Shown here: piece by piece, positions 1 through 8,753 of the stretch
Layout of the letters: every line of letters begins with the position of its first letter
Position numbering within the stretch: the stretch's first letter is position 1
NCBI GenBank assembly: GCA_014729595.1
Contig: WJJU01000539.1
Coordinates: 1 to 17,553 of the forward strand
Source: Chitinivibrionales bacterium
GTDB lineage: Bacteria > Fibrobacterota > Chitinivibrionia > Chitinivibrionales > WJMI01
Reading direction: 5' to 3'
DNA: 17,553 bases
Position numbers and translations under genes: made by a program
The notes under the pieces: model-generated
Databases searched by the model: none
The model's input: only the letters and a program-made list of their open reading frames with translations
Told to the model about the DNA's origin: nothing

Positions 1-3000
1 AACGCAGGTCAACGTCGTTCCGAATACTCGCGGCTCACCGCTATGTGAGATCGCGGTCATCCTTAAATGATACCTGCCCGAGGCGATCGGTCGCCCGCGG
101 CTGTCCGTGGCGTCCCAGACGAAGCTGTGCATGCCCGGCTTCAGATCCTTGGTGAATCGCCTGTGCCACACACGACGGCCGCGCATGTCGTAGACGGCGA
201 ACGTAAGCTCGCGCGTACCCTGATAGGACAAGGAATAGCGAACTCTGGCCCGGGTGTGGAACGGATTGGGAAATGAGCCCAGCAGCCCCGCCCGTGTGCG
301 GGGAAAAGCCGCGGCCATTTTATCGAGATAATCGCTTTCGCCGATCATCAACCACCGACTCACCGTCCCTCCGGCGGGAACCGTCACCGCAAAATCTTCG
401 CGCGCTTCGAGGTACGCGCCCTTCTCCGGCGCAAACACACGCACCCCGTGCCCCATCGGCACCACCGACGTATCGACAAGCTTTGAGTTTATGCGCTCGG
501 GGGTGTCGTTGTCGTTGTAGTACACAAGCTCAAACGCCACCCCGCCGGACTCGTGCGGTGTCGGAACGATTGCGTGCGCCTGAAGAACACCTTCGTCCCC
601 ATGCACCACCCCCACCCCGCATCGACTGAACGAAGGGCGCCGCGGAAAGCTAACCTCCCCCGTCACCGCCTCGGAGACGCCGCAGCGGATAGTGCTCAGC
701 CACGCCCCTTTGGCCACCGTGGATACCACCCCGACGTCCCATCCCGCTCCCCCGCGCGTAGACCGCTTGGCCAGGTCCCCCCCACCGCAGCCCGACAGCT
801 CCGGCGGTACCCCGGGAATATGGAGATAGACGGTTGTGTCGAAAGGATTATAGACGCTGTAGGCGTCGCTGAGCCTCTGATACTCTATACGCGCCGTCTG
901 GAGAGCGTCGGCATACGAGGGGATATGCGCGGCGTAGAGCGTCGTGGCTTTGTAAACGTTCTCCTCCCGCATCCACCGCGCAAACTGCAACGTGTCGGTA
1001 AAGCCGCCGAGGGTGTCGTGACCGTGCGCTTTGTCGGTTTCCCAAAGGATGTCACAAAGCCGCACGGGAAACTTGTACACGGCCGAAAAGTCGGTCCACG
1101 CCTTGGGCGCAAGCTCAAGGCGGTAGGGCTCACGCAGCGAAGTGGTTCGCCCCTTTCCCAGTGTCACCGTGCGCCCATTCCTGGTCTTGACCCACACCAC
1201 TTTGCCGGGAGTCATGGCAAAAGTGGTCGCATTGAGCGAGTCGGCATACTCTTGCCACCGCCCCACGCCCGACGCATCGGCGGCATCACTCACCCACCGA
1301 AACGCACGAAACCGATTGATATCGTAACTCCACCCATCCTCCTCGGACAAGCCGCTGCAAGCCGCATCAAAACGGGGCTCGTCGAGTATCCCCGGCGCGC
1401 GGAGCGGAACCCAACTCTTGGCGGGCGTGAAAAGGGCCTCGGTGGTGTCGGTTCGAACGCTGCGCGACACATCAAGCGTATCGTGCCATACGCCGTCACT
1501 TACCAAAAACTGAGCGCGCAGACCATACGAGTCGCTTATCTGATTCTCGGAGGCCTTTACGTGAACCGTTTGGTCGACGGAGTCAAGTTCCCCCTCGTTG
1601 CGCACGACATACCCGCCGTTGCCTTTGCCGTAACGGAATGTCCACGACACATTGCCGATGTTGTCGGCGATGGAAAAGTCGTAGGGCACGGGACCGTCGG
1701 CGCCGATCGGCGCGGAGAGGTCGGTCCCCTCGGCGATCGTGGCGGTGGGCGGCCGCATATCGGCTAACAACACGAACGGAAAACGCAGATCGTCGGCGGT
1801 GGTCCAGGCCGTGTTGGTCTCTGGATCCACGTAGCCCTGGTGATCGGCCAAAAACACCCCACCACTGTCACGGTAGATGCGTATGGCGGATTCGGGTATC
1901 GAGTCGGGCGTCGAAGCCGAATACCCCATCCCCAGCAAAAAGGGCGCAAGCGGTGAGTGATCGTCAAAGGAGAGGCCAAGGCCCACGCGTACAAACCCCG
2001 GCGGCAGCGTCGAGGGCGTGTATGCGCGGATGGTATTGGTCGTGAGAACATGGTGCTCTTTTTTGCGGAAGATGACCTTTCCGCCAATCGCCGTCGCCTC
2101 TTGTGCGCCCTCCTCGAAAAAGGTTACGGATTGCCACGTAAACGAAGGGGTGGAAAGCAGTGCGCGCGAGTCGGGAGTGGGCGCCGCCCAGCCGCCGCCG
2201 GACCCGCGCAGCCACAGGGTTACGTAATAGGTGGTATCGAAAAGCAGCCCCTCCGCCAGGTCCAGAGCAAAGAGCGTGTCGGCGGTGGTCAACCCAAATG
2301 CCTGGTTTCCGTCATAGCTTGTCGGGTAGCCCGCATGATCATAGTCCACCCCAAGCCGCAGCGTATCCAGCCCCACCTCGGCCGTCGCATCCAAAATCGC
2401 GCGTACCATAAGACGATTCGTTATGGAGTCGAGGTACAACGTGTCCAATCTCAAGAGGTTGGGGACGGTCGGCCCGCCACTTGCCTGCAAGGTCTTCGCG
2501 CTTACCCGCGCCGCTTCGGTTATGTGCGACCAGAGACCGTTTTCGTGGACTTGGACGCCAAAGTGATAGGTGGTCTGAGGGTCGAGGCCGGTGATGAGAA
2601 GCGACTGGGTGGCGGCGTTGGTGTCCAGCGACACCCACACCGAGTCCGCCGGCGGAACGTCCGGCACACGGCTGAAACCATACCACACCCGTACGCTGTC
2701 GGCCGCCGGCGTCCATTGCAGATTGATCTCGTAGGCACTGCTCACCGATGACGTCGACAGGGTCAGGTTGTTGGTCGGAAGCGGAACACCGACCGTCACT
2801 TGACCGACAACCGCCTCGCTGAGCCGACCATTGTCGCCCCGAAGCGCCAGAGCGATCCTGACGGTCTGCGTGTCGCCGACAAAACGCTGATCCGATACGG
2901 TAAAAGCGTACGGGTCGGCGGCGATAAGCGCCGAGAGTGGAATCCAACTCGTACGGGCAATATCGTCAAAGGCTGCCGGCTCTCCGCCGAAGCCATACCA

Positions 3001-4965
3001 GACGGCAAGGGACTCGGCTTTGGCGTCGATTGCGCCGGTGTTGGCGATATCGACATGAAGCTTGTTGTCGGCGGGGGTATACCAGGCGGAATCGATGGTA
3101 AGTGCTATGGGCACCCGCGCCGTGTCGAACATTAAAACCTCGACCCCGTTACCAACATTGATGGGCACGATTGAGTCGCCGCTCGCGGTATTGCGCCAGA
3201 ACAGCGAAGCGGTGAAATAGTACGATGAGTCGCCGCCCGATGCAAGAGGGCCGACGTTAAGTACCGTATCGACACTTTCCGCTTCCGGGCAGTTGGCTTG
3301 CGATTGAAGCGCTTCAAGTCCAAAACGAACCAGGTTGGCGGCGGAGGGATCGGGAGTATCGACGTACCCCTCTTTGGCGTACCAGATACCTAATGTGTCG
3401 GCGTAAGCGTCAAACGGGCCGGTCGAAGGTACTCCGCAGAAACTTCGGATGCTAAGACGAACCTGAGAATCGTTCACGCGTTCCCCGGTTAAGATGATTG
3501 GATTGGTAGGCTCTTCACTATCGACGGTCAACACGACGGTATTGCTGGTGTCTTCACCGCAACTGTTGGAAACGATTACCCTGATTTGCATCCCGTTGTG
3601 GGAGGACTTCGTCGTGAATGTATAGCTCCGCGAGCCCTCTTCGTATGTTTGCCAGGAACCCGATTCTTTCCTTTGCCACTGATATGACAGCGGCATTGAC
3701 CCCGACGCTTCAACGGAAAACGAGACATCTTGTCCACTCGCTACGGTGGTAGACTGTGGTTGATTCTCGACCTGCGGTTCGGTGCACGAAGGTGTGCTGA
3801 ATGAGATCACCGATGCGCCGTTTTTTTGGCTTTCGTAGCAGAGTTTGATCCAGGATGATTCCCGCGCGATACCCTCGAGACGAACTTCATCGAGATTCCC
3901 CGGAAAATTCATAGTACCACCATGGTGGGCGCCCATAACCAGCGGGAAGTCGTTGTCGACCACGGCGGCAATAGTGAAACCGTCAGCATTAAGGCTTTTC
4001 CCCTTTGAGTATCCATATACCTTGCTCCCCCTGAAAACAATGGCAATATGTACCCATTTGCCGTCAGGCCAGGTTATTGACGCACTATCAATTTTAGCCG
4101 ACCTATGGCTACTTCCGATAACTTTAAGCCTGGTGGATTGCCCACGGTCCAATTCGATCGACCATCCGTGAGGGGCATTCCAGGGAGTCTTGCGAGTGAG
4201 TATGCGATAATAATTGTCGATGCTGTCTTTATTGTATTTCGCCCAGAATGAGACGGTGAATGTATCACCTACATTAAGCGCGGCCGATCCGCTGTCGACT
4301 TTCAGGTAGTCATCGGCACCGTCAAATACCTTTCCCAATCCAACGACGGCGTCGGCTTCGGCCGGCTCTCCGGATCCCTTGGGGTTGGCGGCGTTGTCGT
4401 TGGAGGTAGCGTCGGCGGTATCGCCTAAATGCCACACTCCCGCGAAACCAAAGTCGGTCTCGAATACCCGTGCGGGTTGTGAACTGTCCGCCACGGAACT
4501 ATTACCGTAGTACATGAATATGGTATCAAGCGCATTGCCGTAGACGGTATCCAATTTCACCCAAATTTCCGCCGTGTCGGCATCGTTCGTACCATCAACC
4601 CACCGTTCGATCTCGTAGGGCAGGTGGCTCCCGTCCGGCTTAGCGAATCGGATATCGGTTCCCCGCGGCTGTGTATTGGCGAAACCATTGAATGCTCCGG
4701 GCTCCAGACGAATCAGCATTGGGAAATTCGTTACGTTCTCGGCCAGGTCGGCGCCGGTAGGCGTCGTATTTATTTCGACTGTGGAATGATATTGCCAATT
4801 GCTGTAATTTTCGGCGGATTCTCCGCTGAAGTAAAAAAAAGTGACAAATAGCACCGACAGGAGAATGCGGGTATGTACGCTTAGTTTAACCGCATTAACA
4901 AAAGGCGATTTGGTGGTTGAAAATGCGGCATAATAAGGCCGAGTATCCTTGAGCATTTGGTGCAT
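1..4965 (-). CDS. Giant exported multidomain surface protein (DUF2341, LamG-like, Ig, FN3-like repeats, FlgD-like C-terminus), 3' end outside window
   Basis: One frame stays open for 1655 codons from ATG at 4965 to the left edge, with no stop, so the C-terminus is cut by the window. Residues 1-51 hold a basic stretch and a hydrophobic core (ILLSVLFVTFFYF, about 34-46), a likely signal peptide. Residues about 57-165 match DUF2341 (GTDIRF, PYEIERW, AEIWVKL, FMYYGNSS). Residues about 175-390 are a LamG/concanavalin-like domain (GVWHLGD, FDGADDYLKV). About 395-482 is Ig-like (SYQWQRKESGSW). From about 485 to 930 come FN3-like modules sharing a WYG-type strand. Residues about 1560 onward are a FlgD/T9SS-like domain (SFPNPFHTRARVRYSLS, VYDMRGRRVW, DSRGRPIASGRYHL). 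AAAGGA lies only 2 bases before Met1 but 11 before Met4, so Met4 may be the start. Probable role: cell-surface or secreted binding or adhesion protein; no catalytic domain recognised. Residues about 930-1560 are unassigned. Confidence 0.9.
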   Translation of the reverse strand, partial: MHQMLKDTRPYYAAFSTTKSPFVNAVKLSVHTRILLSVLFVTFFYFSGESAENYSNWQYHSTVEINTTPTGADLAENVTNFPMLIRLEPGAFNGFANTQPRGTDIRFAKPDGSHLPYEIERWVDGTNDADTAEIWVKLDTVYGNALDTIFMYYGNSSVADSSQPARVFETDFGFAGVWHLGDTADATSNDNAANPKGSGEPAEADAVVGLGKVFDGADDYLKVDSGSAALNVGDTFTVSFWAKYNKDSIDNYYRILTRKTPWNAPHGWSIELDRGQSTRLKVIGSSHRSAKIDSASITWPDGKWVHIAIVFRGSKVYGYSKGKSLNADGFTIAAVVDNDFPLVMGAHHGGTMNFPGNLDEVRLEGIARESSWIKLCYESQKNGASVISFSTPSCTEPQVENQPQSTTVASGQDVSFSVEASGSMPLSYQWQRKESGSWQTYEEGSRSYTFTTKSSHNGMQIRVIVSNSCGEDTSNTVVLTVDSEEPTNPIILTGERVNDSQVRLSIRSFCGVPSTGPFDAYADTLGIWYAKEGYVDTPDPSAANLVRFGLEALQSQANCPEAESVDTVLNVGPLASGGDSSYYFTASLFWRNTASGDSIVPINVGNGVEVLMFDTARVPIALTIDSAWYTPADNKLHVDIANTGAIDAKAESLAVWYGFGGEPAAFDDIARTSWIPLSALIAADPYAFTVSDQRFVGDTQTVRIALALRGDNGRLSEAVVGQVTVGVPLPTNNLTLSTSSVSSAYEINLQWTPAADSVRVWYGFSRVPDVPPADSVWVSLDTNAATQSLLITGLDPQTTYHFGVQVHENGLWSHITEAARVSAKTLQASGGPTVPNLLRLDTLYLDSITNRLMVRAILDATAEVGLDTLRLGVDYDHAGYPTSYDGNQAFGLTTADTLFALDLAEGLLFDTTYYVTLWLRGSGGGWAAPTPDSRALLSTPSFTWQSVTFFEEGAQEATAIGGKVIFRKKEHHVLTTNTIRAYTPSTLPPGFVRVGLGLSFDDHSPLAPFLLGMGYSASTPDSIPESAIRIYRDSGGVFLADHQGYVDPETNTAWTTADDLRFPFVLLADMRPPTATIAEGTDLSAPIGADGPVPYDFSIADNIGNVSWTFRYGKGNGGYVVRNEGELDSVDQTVHVKASENQISDSYGLRAQFLVSDGVWHDTLDVSRSVRTDTTEALFTPAKSWVPLRAPGILDEPRFDAACSGLSEEDGWSYDINRFRAFRWVSDAADASGVGRWQEYADSLNATTFAMTPGKVVWVKTRNGRTVTLGKGRTTSLREPYRLELAPKAWTDFSAVYKFPVRLCDILWETDKAHGHDTLGGFTDTLQFARWMREENVYKATTLYAAHIPSYADALQTARIEYQRLSDAYSVYNPFDTTVYLHIPGVPPELSGCGGGDLAKRSTRGGAGWDVGVVSTVAKGAWLSTIRCGVSEAVTGEVSFPRRPSFSRCGVGVVHGDEGVLQAHAIVPTPHESGGVAFELVYYNDNDTPERINSKLVDTSVVPMGHGVRVFAPEKGAYLEAREDFAVTVPAGGTVSRWLMIGESDYLDKMAAAFPRTRAGLLGSFPNPFHTRARVRYSLSYQGTRELTFAVYDMRGRRVWHRRFTKDLKPGMHSFVWDATDSRGRPIASGRYHLRMTAISHSGEPRVFGTTLTCV

Positions 4966-5078
4966 AATCCTTTGGAAATATCAAAAACGGAAACAATATT
5001 TGCGGCCGGCGTCTCGTTGGAAAACGAAAAACTTACGAATTCAATAAGTTACGTCCGAAAAACATTCACCCTATCTTT

Positions 5079-5108
5079 ATAATAAAAGCCGGGACAATTG
5101 CATGTCAA
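5079..5108 (-). promoter_or_regulatory. Sigma70-like promoter for the surface-protein gene
   Basis: Reading the minus strand, a perfect -35 TTGACA (5108-5103) is followed after 18 bases by TATTAT (5084-5079), five of six matches to the -10 consensus. Transcription would start near 5072 and give a leader of about 107 bases before ATG 4965. The leader contains a small hairpin (TCGTT/AACGA, 5014-5027) of unknown meaning. The 256-base gap 4966-5221 separates divergent genes. I see no comparably good plus-strand promoter for the GH3 gene: a TATAAT at 5078-5083 lacks a -35 box. Confidence 0.55.
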
Positions 5109-5221
5109 GAATACTCGAAAGTGCCGGTGGCCGAAAATCCACAACCCTTCGCACGATCAAGTATATTTGAGTTCTTTCGGAACAAAACAAAAAGCGCTTT
5201 TGCGATAGAAAGGATCCCGTC

Positions 5222-6970
5222 ATGGCGGATGCCAAATCGAAGTGGATCGACGAGAAACTCGGGGAGATGGATCTTGATCAAAAAGTCGGCCAAATGATGG
5301 TTTTCGGCTTTTGCGGGCCGATAATCACGCCCGACACCGTCGAGATGATCACCAAATATCATGTGGGTGGAATACGAATAAGCCAAGGGTATCGTGCCAT
5401 TACTCTTTATAATGATATAAAGCCCGGTGAAGAGCCGGATGCGATGACGCTTAGGTCGATGCATTCGCCCAAAGGCATGAATAAGGACTATATAAGCGCC
5501 AAAAATCCGCCTCGCGCAACCGCCTCGGAGTATGCGGGTGTTCTCAACAAACTTCGTAAGCTCTCCATCGATAGAAAAGCGGGTATTCCTATTCATTTCA
5601 CCGTCGATCAAGAAGGAAGCGGATCGGACGATCTGCTGGGCGGCCAGCGTTTGTTCCCTCATCCTATGGGTCTTGCCGCATCGGGAGACCCCTCTCTCGC
5701 CTATCGGGTTGCCTTGGCCGTCGGAAAGCAGGCGCGAGCGGTTGGCGGCAATATGATTCACTCCCCTGTTCTGGATGTAAATACCAATCCTCGAAATCCC
5801 GAAATCGGTACTCGTGCCTACGGCGATACCGCCGAAACCGTCACCGAATACGCACTTCAAAGCTTAAAAGGATTCCAGGAGGCCGGTATCGTATGCACCG
5901 GGAAACACTTCCCCGGTCGAGGCGAATCGATGGCCGATGCGCATTGGGGATTACCGAGCGTCGATCTTGACCGAGAAACGCTCATGCGCGTTCATATCGC
6001 TCCCTACAGAGCATTGATCGAAGCCGGGCTGCCGGCGATCATGACTGCTCACTCGCTTTTCCCCGCGCTGGGAGTAACGGAAAAACCGGCCGGCATGACC
6101 CGCGCTCTACTTCACGATTTTCTGCGGGGTGAGCTTGGATTTGACGGAGTAATCACCACCGACAACATGATGATGGGTGGAATTCTGAAGCAGTACGAGA
6201 TGTCCGAAGCGATCGTTCAAACGCTGATTGCCGGCAATGATTTGGTTTTGTGCCGCGATGAAAGCCCTATACGCCTCAAAATTCTCGAAAGCGTCAAACA
6301 GGCGGTTCGCGACGGCCGTCTACCCGAAAAAGAGGTGGATGAAAAAGTTCGGCGGATCATGGCGATGCGTTGGGATATGGGACTGGCGGACAATGGGGGG
6401 CTGGTCGAAGAGCATAATGCCGACGAGGTTACCCGGGAATCATTTGTGGTGGATACCGCGGAAGAGGCGGCGCGCCGTTCGGTTCTTCCGCTGCGCGACG
6501 ACGCGAACGCTTTGCCGCTAAGGCCGGAACAACGAGTGCTGCTTATCGAACAGATCTTCCCCACTCACGCGGCGCAAAACAATCTCTACTGTCATCCGGG
6601 ACTACTCTGGGAAGAGATGCGGGGTTTGTCATCCAACGTCGGATCGATCGAGATCGAAAATGTCCCCGGCGAAAAGGATCGTCAACGTGTTAAACGCCGT
6701 ATCGAACAGGATGATTACGACATACTGGTCTGCACGAATTATTACTATCACAAGGCCGCCGCGGCGATTAGCGATGTGGTAAGGGAGCTTATGGCCACGG
6801 GTAAGCCGGTGATCGTAGTAGCCAATACCCCCTATGAGTTTGCCGTCGAACCCGATTTTCCGACCGCCGTTGTTTGTTTCCAACCCGGGGGCCGGGAGAA
6901 TATGCGGGCTGTTGCGCGAATTTTATATGGAGACCTGAAGCCGACGGCGAAGCTCCCGGTGGTATTGTAG
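5222..6970 (+). CDS. nagZ: Glycoside hydrolase family 3, beta-N-acetylhexosaminidase (NagZ type), two-domain
   Basis: Predicted to remove beta-linked N-acetylglucosamine from peptidoglycan fragments. The 582-residue product has an N-terminal GH3 barrel: KVGQMMVFGF at 21-30, DQEGSG at 129-134, KHFPGRG at 228-234, and the Asp-x-His dyad D239-A-H241 that serves as general acid/base in NagZ enzymes. Asp314 in ITTDNMMMGG is the expected nucleophile. Residues about 400-582 form the second GH3 C-terminal domain, as in two-domain Gram-positive NagZ. There is no signal peptide, so it should act in the cytoplasm. The family's usual KHFPGHG has Arg in place of the second His. AGAAAGGA at 5207-5214 supports the ATG, 7 bases on. 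Substrate is inferred from the dyad and from the NamZ/MurU/AmgK genes nearby; another GH3 specificity is possible. A weak GGGCG/CGCCC hairpin without a U-tract (7042-7054) follows. Confidence 0.85.
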   Translation: MADAKSKWIDEKLGEMDLDQKVGQMMVFGFCGPIITPDTVEMITKYHVGGIRISQGYRAITLYNDIKPGEEPDAMTLRSMHSPKGMNKDYISAKNPPRATASEYAGVLNKLRKLSIDRKAGIPIHFTVDQEGSGSDDLLGGQRLFPHPMGLAASGDPSLAYRVALAVGKQARAVGGNMIHSPVLDVNTNPRNPEIGTRAYGDTAETVTEYALQSLKGFQEAGIVCTGKHFPGRGESMADAHWGLPSVDLDRETLMRVHIAPYRALIEAGLPAIMTAHSLFPALGVTEKPAGMTRALLHDFLRGELGFDGVITTDNMMMGGILKQYEMSEAIVQTLIAGNDLVLCRDESPIRLKILESVKQAVRDGRLPEKEVDEKVRRIMAMRWDMGLADNGGLVEEHNADEVTRESFVVDTAEEAARRSVLPLRDDANALPLRPEQRVLLIEQIFPTHAAQNNLYCHPGLLWEEMRGLSSNVGSIEIENVPGEKDRQRVKRRIEQDDYDILVCTNYYYHKAAAAISDVVRELMATGKPVIVVANTPYEFAVEPDFPTAVVCFQPGGRENMRAVARILYGDLKPTAKLPVVL

Positions 6971-7087
6971 TATGCGGCCGGGGTTTGGGTTTCGTCCAAT
7001 TCGGGCTTGTTCAACTTGTGCGGATTGATCGACCAACAGTGGGGCGGAGCGCCCTCAAAGAAATTATTCGACCCAGAGAGGTAATCG

Positions 7088-7753
7088 GTGGGAGATTTTG
7101 TGGCAGTATTAACCGGTGATCTAATCAAATCCCGCCGCCTTTCTGATTTAGAACTCGACAAGACCAGACGCGCTCTTTGCGCCGCCGCCGCCGAAGTAAA
7201 TGAATGGCAACCGGGAGCGGTGCTTGGTGAGCCGGATTTTTTTCGCGGCGATGCTTGGCAAATGCTGGTAACAGTCCCGAAACCGGCTCTACGCATAGCA
7301 GTGTATATGCGGGCGTTCTTGCTGGAATCCGGCCTGAGTGACACGCGCATAGTAATAGGGCTCGGTGCCGCCGAAAAGGTATACCCAAAGCGAATTTCTC
7401 TCTCAACCGGGCAGGCGTTCACACTATCCGGTTTAGGGCTCGACAACCTGACACGGTATACCAAAATGTCTATAGCCCTGTCGGCTCATTGCGAAGATTT
7501 AGCAGCCTGGTTGCCGGTTGTGGCTCAATTATGCGATGTTCTTATAGGGCATTGGACCACCAGACAAGCAAAAATTATTCGCCTGGCCCTTGCGCCTTCG
7601 GAACCGACCCACGATGAAATCGCCCAAAGCATAAACCCGAAGGTAAGCAAACAAGCCGTCACAAAAATTCTAGCCGGAGCAGACTGGCATGTATTGCGTT
7701 CAGTGATAGAGCAATTCGAGAAAACGGATTGGATGAAACTTTGTGCACCCTAA
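7088..7753 (+). CDS. SatD family protein, palm-fold-like N-terminus with C-terminal helix-turn-helix
   Basis: 221 residues. The order of motifs fits the SatD family, named after the Streptococcus mutans secretion and acid tolerance locus: TGDLIKSR (9-16), FFRGDAWQML (51-60, where relatives have RGDxFQ), TRIVIGLG (86-93) and STGQAFTLSGLGLDNL (106-121). These resemble the strand-Asp and hairpin-Asp elements of nucleotide-cyclase/GGDEF palm folds, with D11 and D55 in the metal-ligand positions; that structural reading is inference. Residues about 158-205 look like a winged or simple HTH (HDEIAQSI, VSKQAVTKIL). The GTG start at 7088 is preceded by AGAGAGG (7075-7081) with a 6-base spacer. The gene is followed by a palindrome array and a DUF3307 gene on the same strand, a pairing I recall from other bacteria. 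Biochemical function is unknown; DNA binding at the palindromes is a natural hypothesis. Confidence 0.8.
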   Translation: MGDFVAVLTGDLIKSRRLSDLELDKTRRALCAAAAEVNEWQPGAVLGEPDFFRGDAWQMLVTVPKPALRIAVYMRAFLLESGLSDTRIVIGLGAAEKVYPKRISLSTGQAFTLSGLGLDNLTRYTKMSIALSAHCEDLAAWLPVVAQLCDVLIGHWTTRQAKIIRLALAPSEPTHDEIAQSINPKVSKQAVTKILAGADWHVLRSVIEQFEKTDWMKLCAP

Positions 7754-7787
7754 GACGCAAAGTGTGAGCAGACAAGGACCGAGTTTC

Positions 7788-7890
7788 GGCAACCAAAAAT
7801 GGTTGTTTTGACCAAGACAACCTAAAATGGTTGTCAGGACTGAGACAACCAAAAATGATTGTCTATATCAGGTTGCTTAGAATGGTTGTG
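7788..7890 (+). repeat. Array of 20-base palindromes at 28-base period, probable operator array
   Basis: Three inverted repeats with 7-base arms and 6-base AT-rich centres lie at 7788-7807 (GGCAACC AAAAAT GGTTGTT), 7816-7835 (GACAACC TAAAAT GGTTGTC, perfect) and 7844-7863 (GACAACC AAAAAT GATTGTC). A fourth unit at 7871-7890 keeps only the centre and right arm (TAGAAT GGTTGTG). Right arms begin at 7801, 7829, 7857 and 7884, a spacing of 28, 28 and 27. The array fills the gap between the SatD stop and the DUF3307 start. Arms and centres are conserved while the 8-base linkers (AGGACTGA between the second and third) are not, as expected for protein binding sites or for tandem RNA hairpins. Spacers are far too short for CRISPR. 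No convincing promoter is separable from the array, though the centres resemble -10 boxes. Confidence 0.85.
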
Positions 7891-7945
7891 CTTATAGACG
7901 ATAAAAAATGAGTTCCTGACTCAATAATCCCCGGAAGGCTCTCTT

Positions 7946-8749
7946 TTGTCTTCGATAATTGCAAATGTATGCGCATTAATGGCCGCTCATTTATTAAGTG
8001 ACTTTGTTTTTCAGACGGATTGGATGGCGGAGCGCAAAAAGCAGCCTTACGTTCTACTACTCCATGCATTGGTTGTAATGGGGATGGCGGCGGTGATACT
8101 AGGAGGGGGGAATCTCCTTTTACTCTTACTTCTCGGCGCAAGCCATCTGGCTCTGGACGCTATTAAGGCTCATTTTTACCCTACGGGTGCTCGCACGTTT
8201 ATTCTCGATCAGATTTCACATATCGGTGTTATTTTGGCGCTCGCTTATGCATTCCCTGATTCCATTCAGCAGGGGATATGGTTCGCCGCGCTTTCCGAGA
8301 CCGCGGAGAATTATTATTTAACAGTGGTGACAATAGTCGGCGGATTGATTGCCAGCGTACCCGCCGGCGGTGTCTTAGTTGGGCTTGTCACCGCTCCATT
8401 GCTTGAGGAAATAAAAGAAGACGGGGAAAGGTCGCGGGCAAAGAGGGGCGTGGCCGGGGGCGATCGACCAGTCGGTGCATCCAAAGGTGATTATTTGAAA
8501 GGTCTGCGAAAAGGTGGGCGATACATAGGCCAACTGGAGCGATCACTGGTTATGCTGCTTCTTCTCATTGGCCAGGCCAATGGAATCGGTTTTCTATTCG
8601 CGGCCAAATCGATTCTCCGATTTGGGGAAATCAAGGATTCACACCAACGCAAGATGGCGGAGTATATAATAATCGGTACATTTTTAAGTTTTGGATGGGC
8701 ACTCTTGACCGCGTATGTTACCCAGCAAGTCATTAAGTTTTGGCGGTAG
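7946..8749 (+). CDS. DUF3307 family integral membrane protein
   Basis: 267 residues with about five hydrophobic segments (roughly 36-64, 87-104, 127-153, 200-221, 238-260). DUF3307 hallmarks are all present: an N-terminal H15-x3-D19-F-x2-Q23 (AAHLLSDFVFQ), H67-x3-D71 (SHLALDAIK), D88-Q-x2-H92 (LDQISH), GGRYIGQLER (190-199) and GFLFAAKSILRFGE (215-228). The C-terminal half is preceded by a charged, probably cytoplasmic loop (154-190). The conserved His/Asp pairs inside or next to membrane segments suggest a metal or catalytic site, but the family has no established function. The start is TTG at 7946, backed by GGAAGG (7933-7938) with a 7-base spacer; the first in-frame ATG (codon 12) would delete the start of the first motif region. 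It probably works with the SatD protein encoded upstream, and its expression is probably controlled through the palindrome array just before it. Confidence 0.85.
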   Translation: MSSIIANVCALMAAHLLSDFVFQTDWMAERKKQPYVLLLHALVVMGMAAVILGGGNLLLLLLLGASHLALDAIKAHFYPTGARTFILDQISHIGVILALAYAFPDSIQQGIWFAALSETAENYYLTVVTIVGGLIASVPAGGVLVGLVTAPLLEEIKEDGERSRAKRGVAGGDRPVGASKGDYLKGLRKGGRYIGQLERSLVMLLLLIGQANGIGFLFAAKSILRFGEIKDSHQRKMAEYIIIGTFLSFGWALLTAYVTQQVIKFWR

Positions 8750-8753
8750 AACA

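Noticed and set aside
553..1767. 404-codon plus-strand open frame
   Set aside because: It lies antisense to the continuous minus-strand surface-protein frame, is rich in Arg/Pro/His as expected of GC-rich shadow translation, and has no family motif.
5105..5860. 251-codon minus-strand open frame
   Set aside because: Antisense to the GH3 gene, whose catalytic motifs are intact in the other strand; no recognisable domain.
6832..7464. 210-codon minus-strand open frame
   Set aside because: Overlaps the GH3 3' end and the SatD gene on the opposite strand; composition is shadow-like.
7753..7780. c-di-GMP (GEMM) riboswitch, suggested by GACGCAAAG after the SatD stop
   Set aside because: The partner elements of the GEMM fold are absent and the motif is only a short chance match.
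7788..7890. CRISPR array
   Set aside because: Repeats are palindromic and about 20 bases with linkers of only about 8 bases, far too short for spacers, and no cas genes are present.
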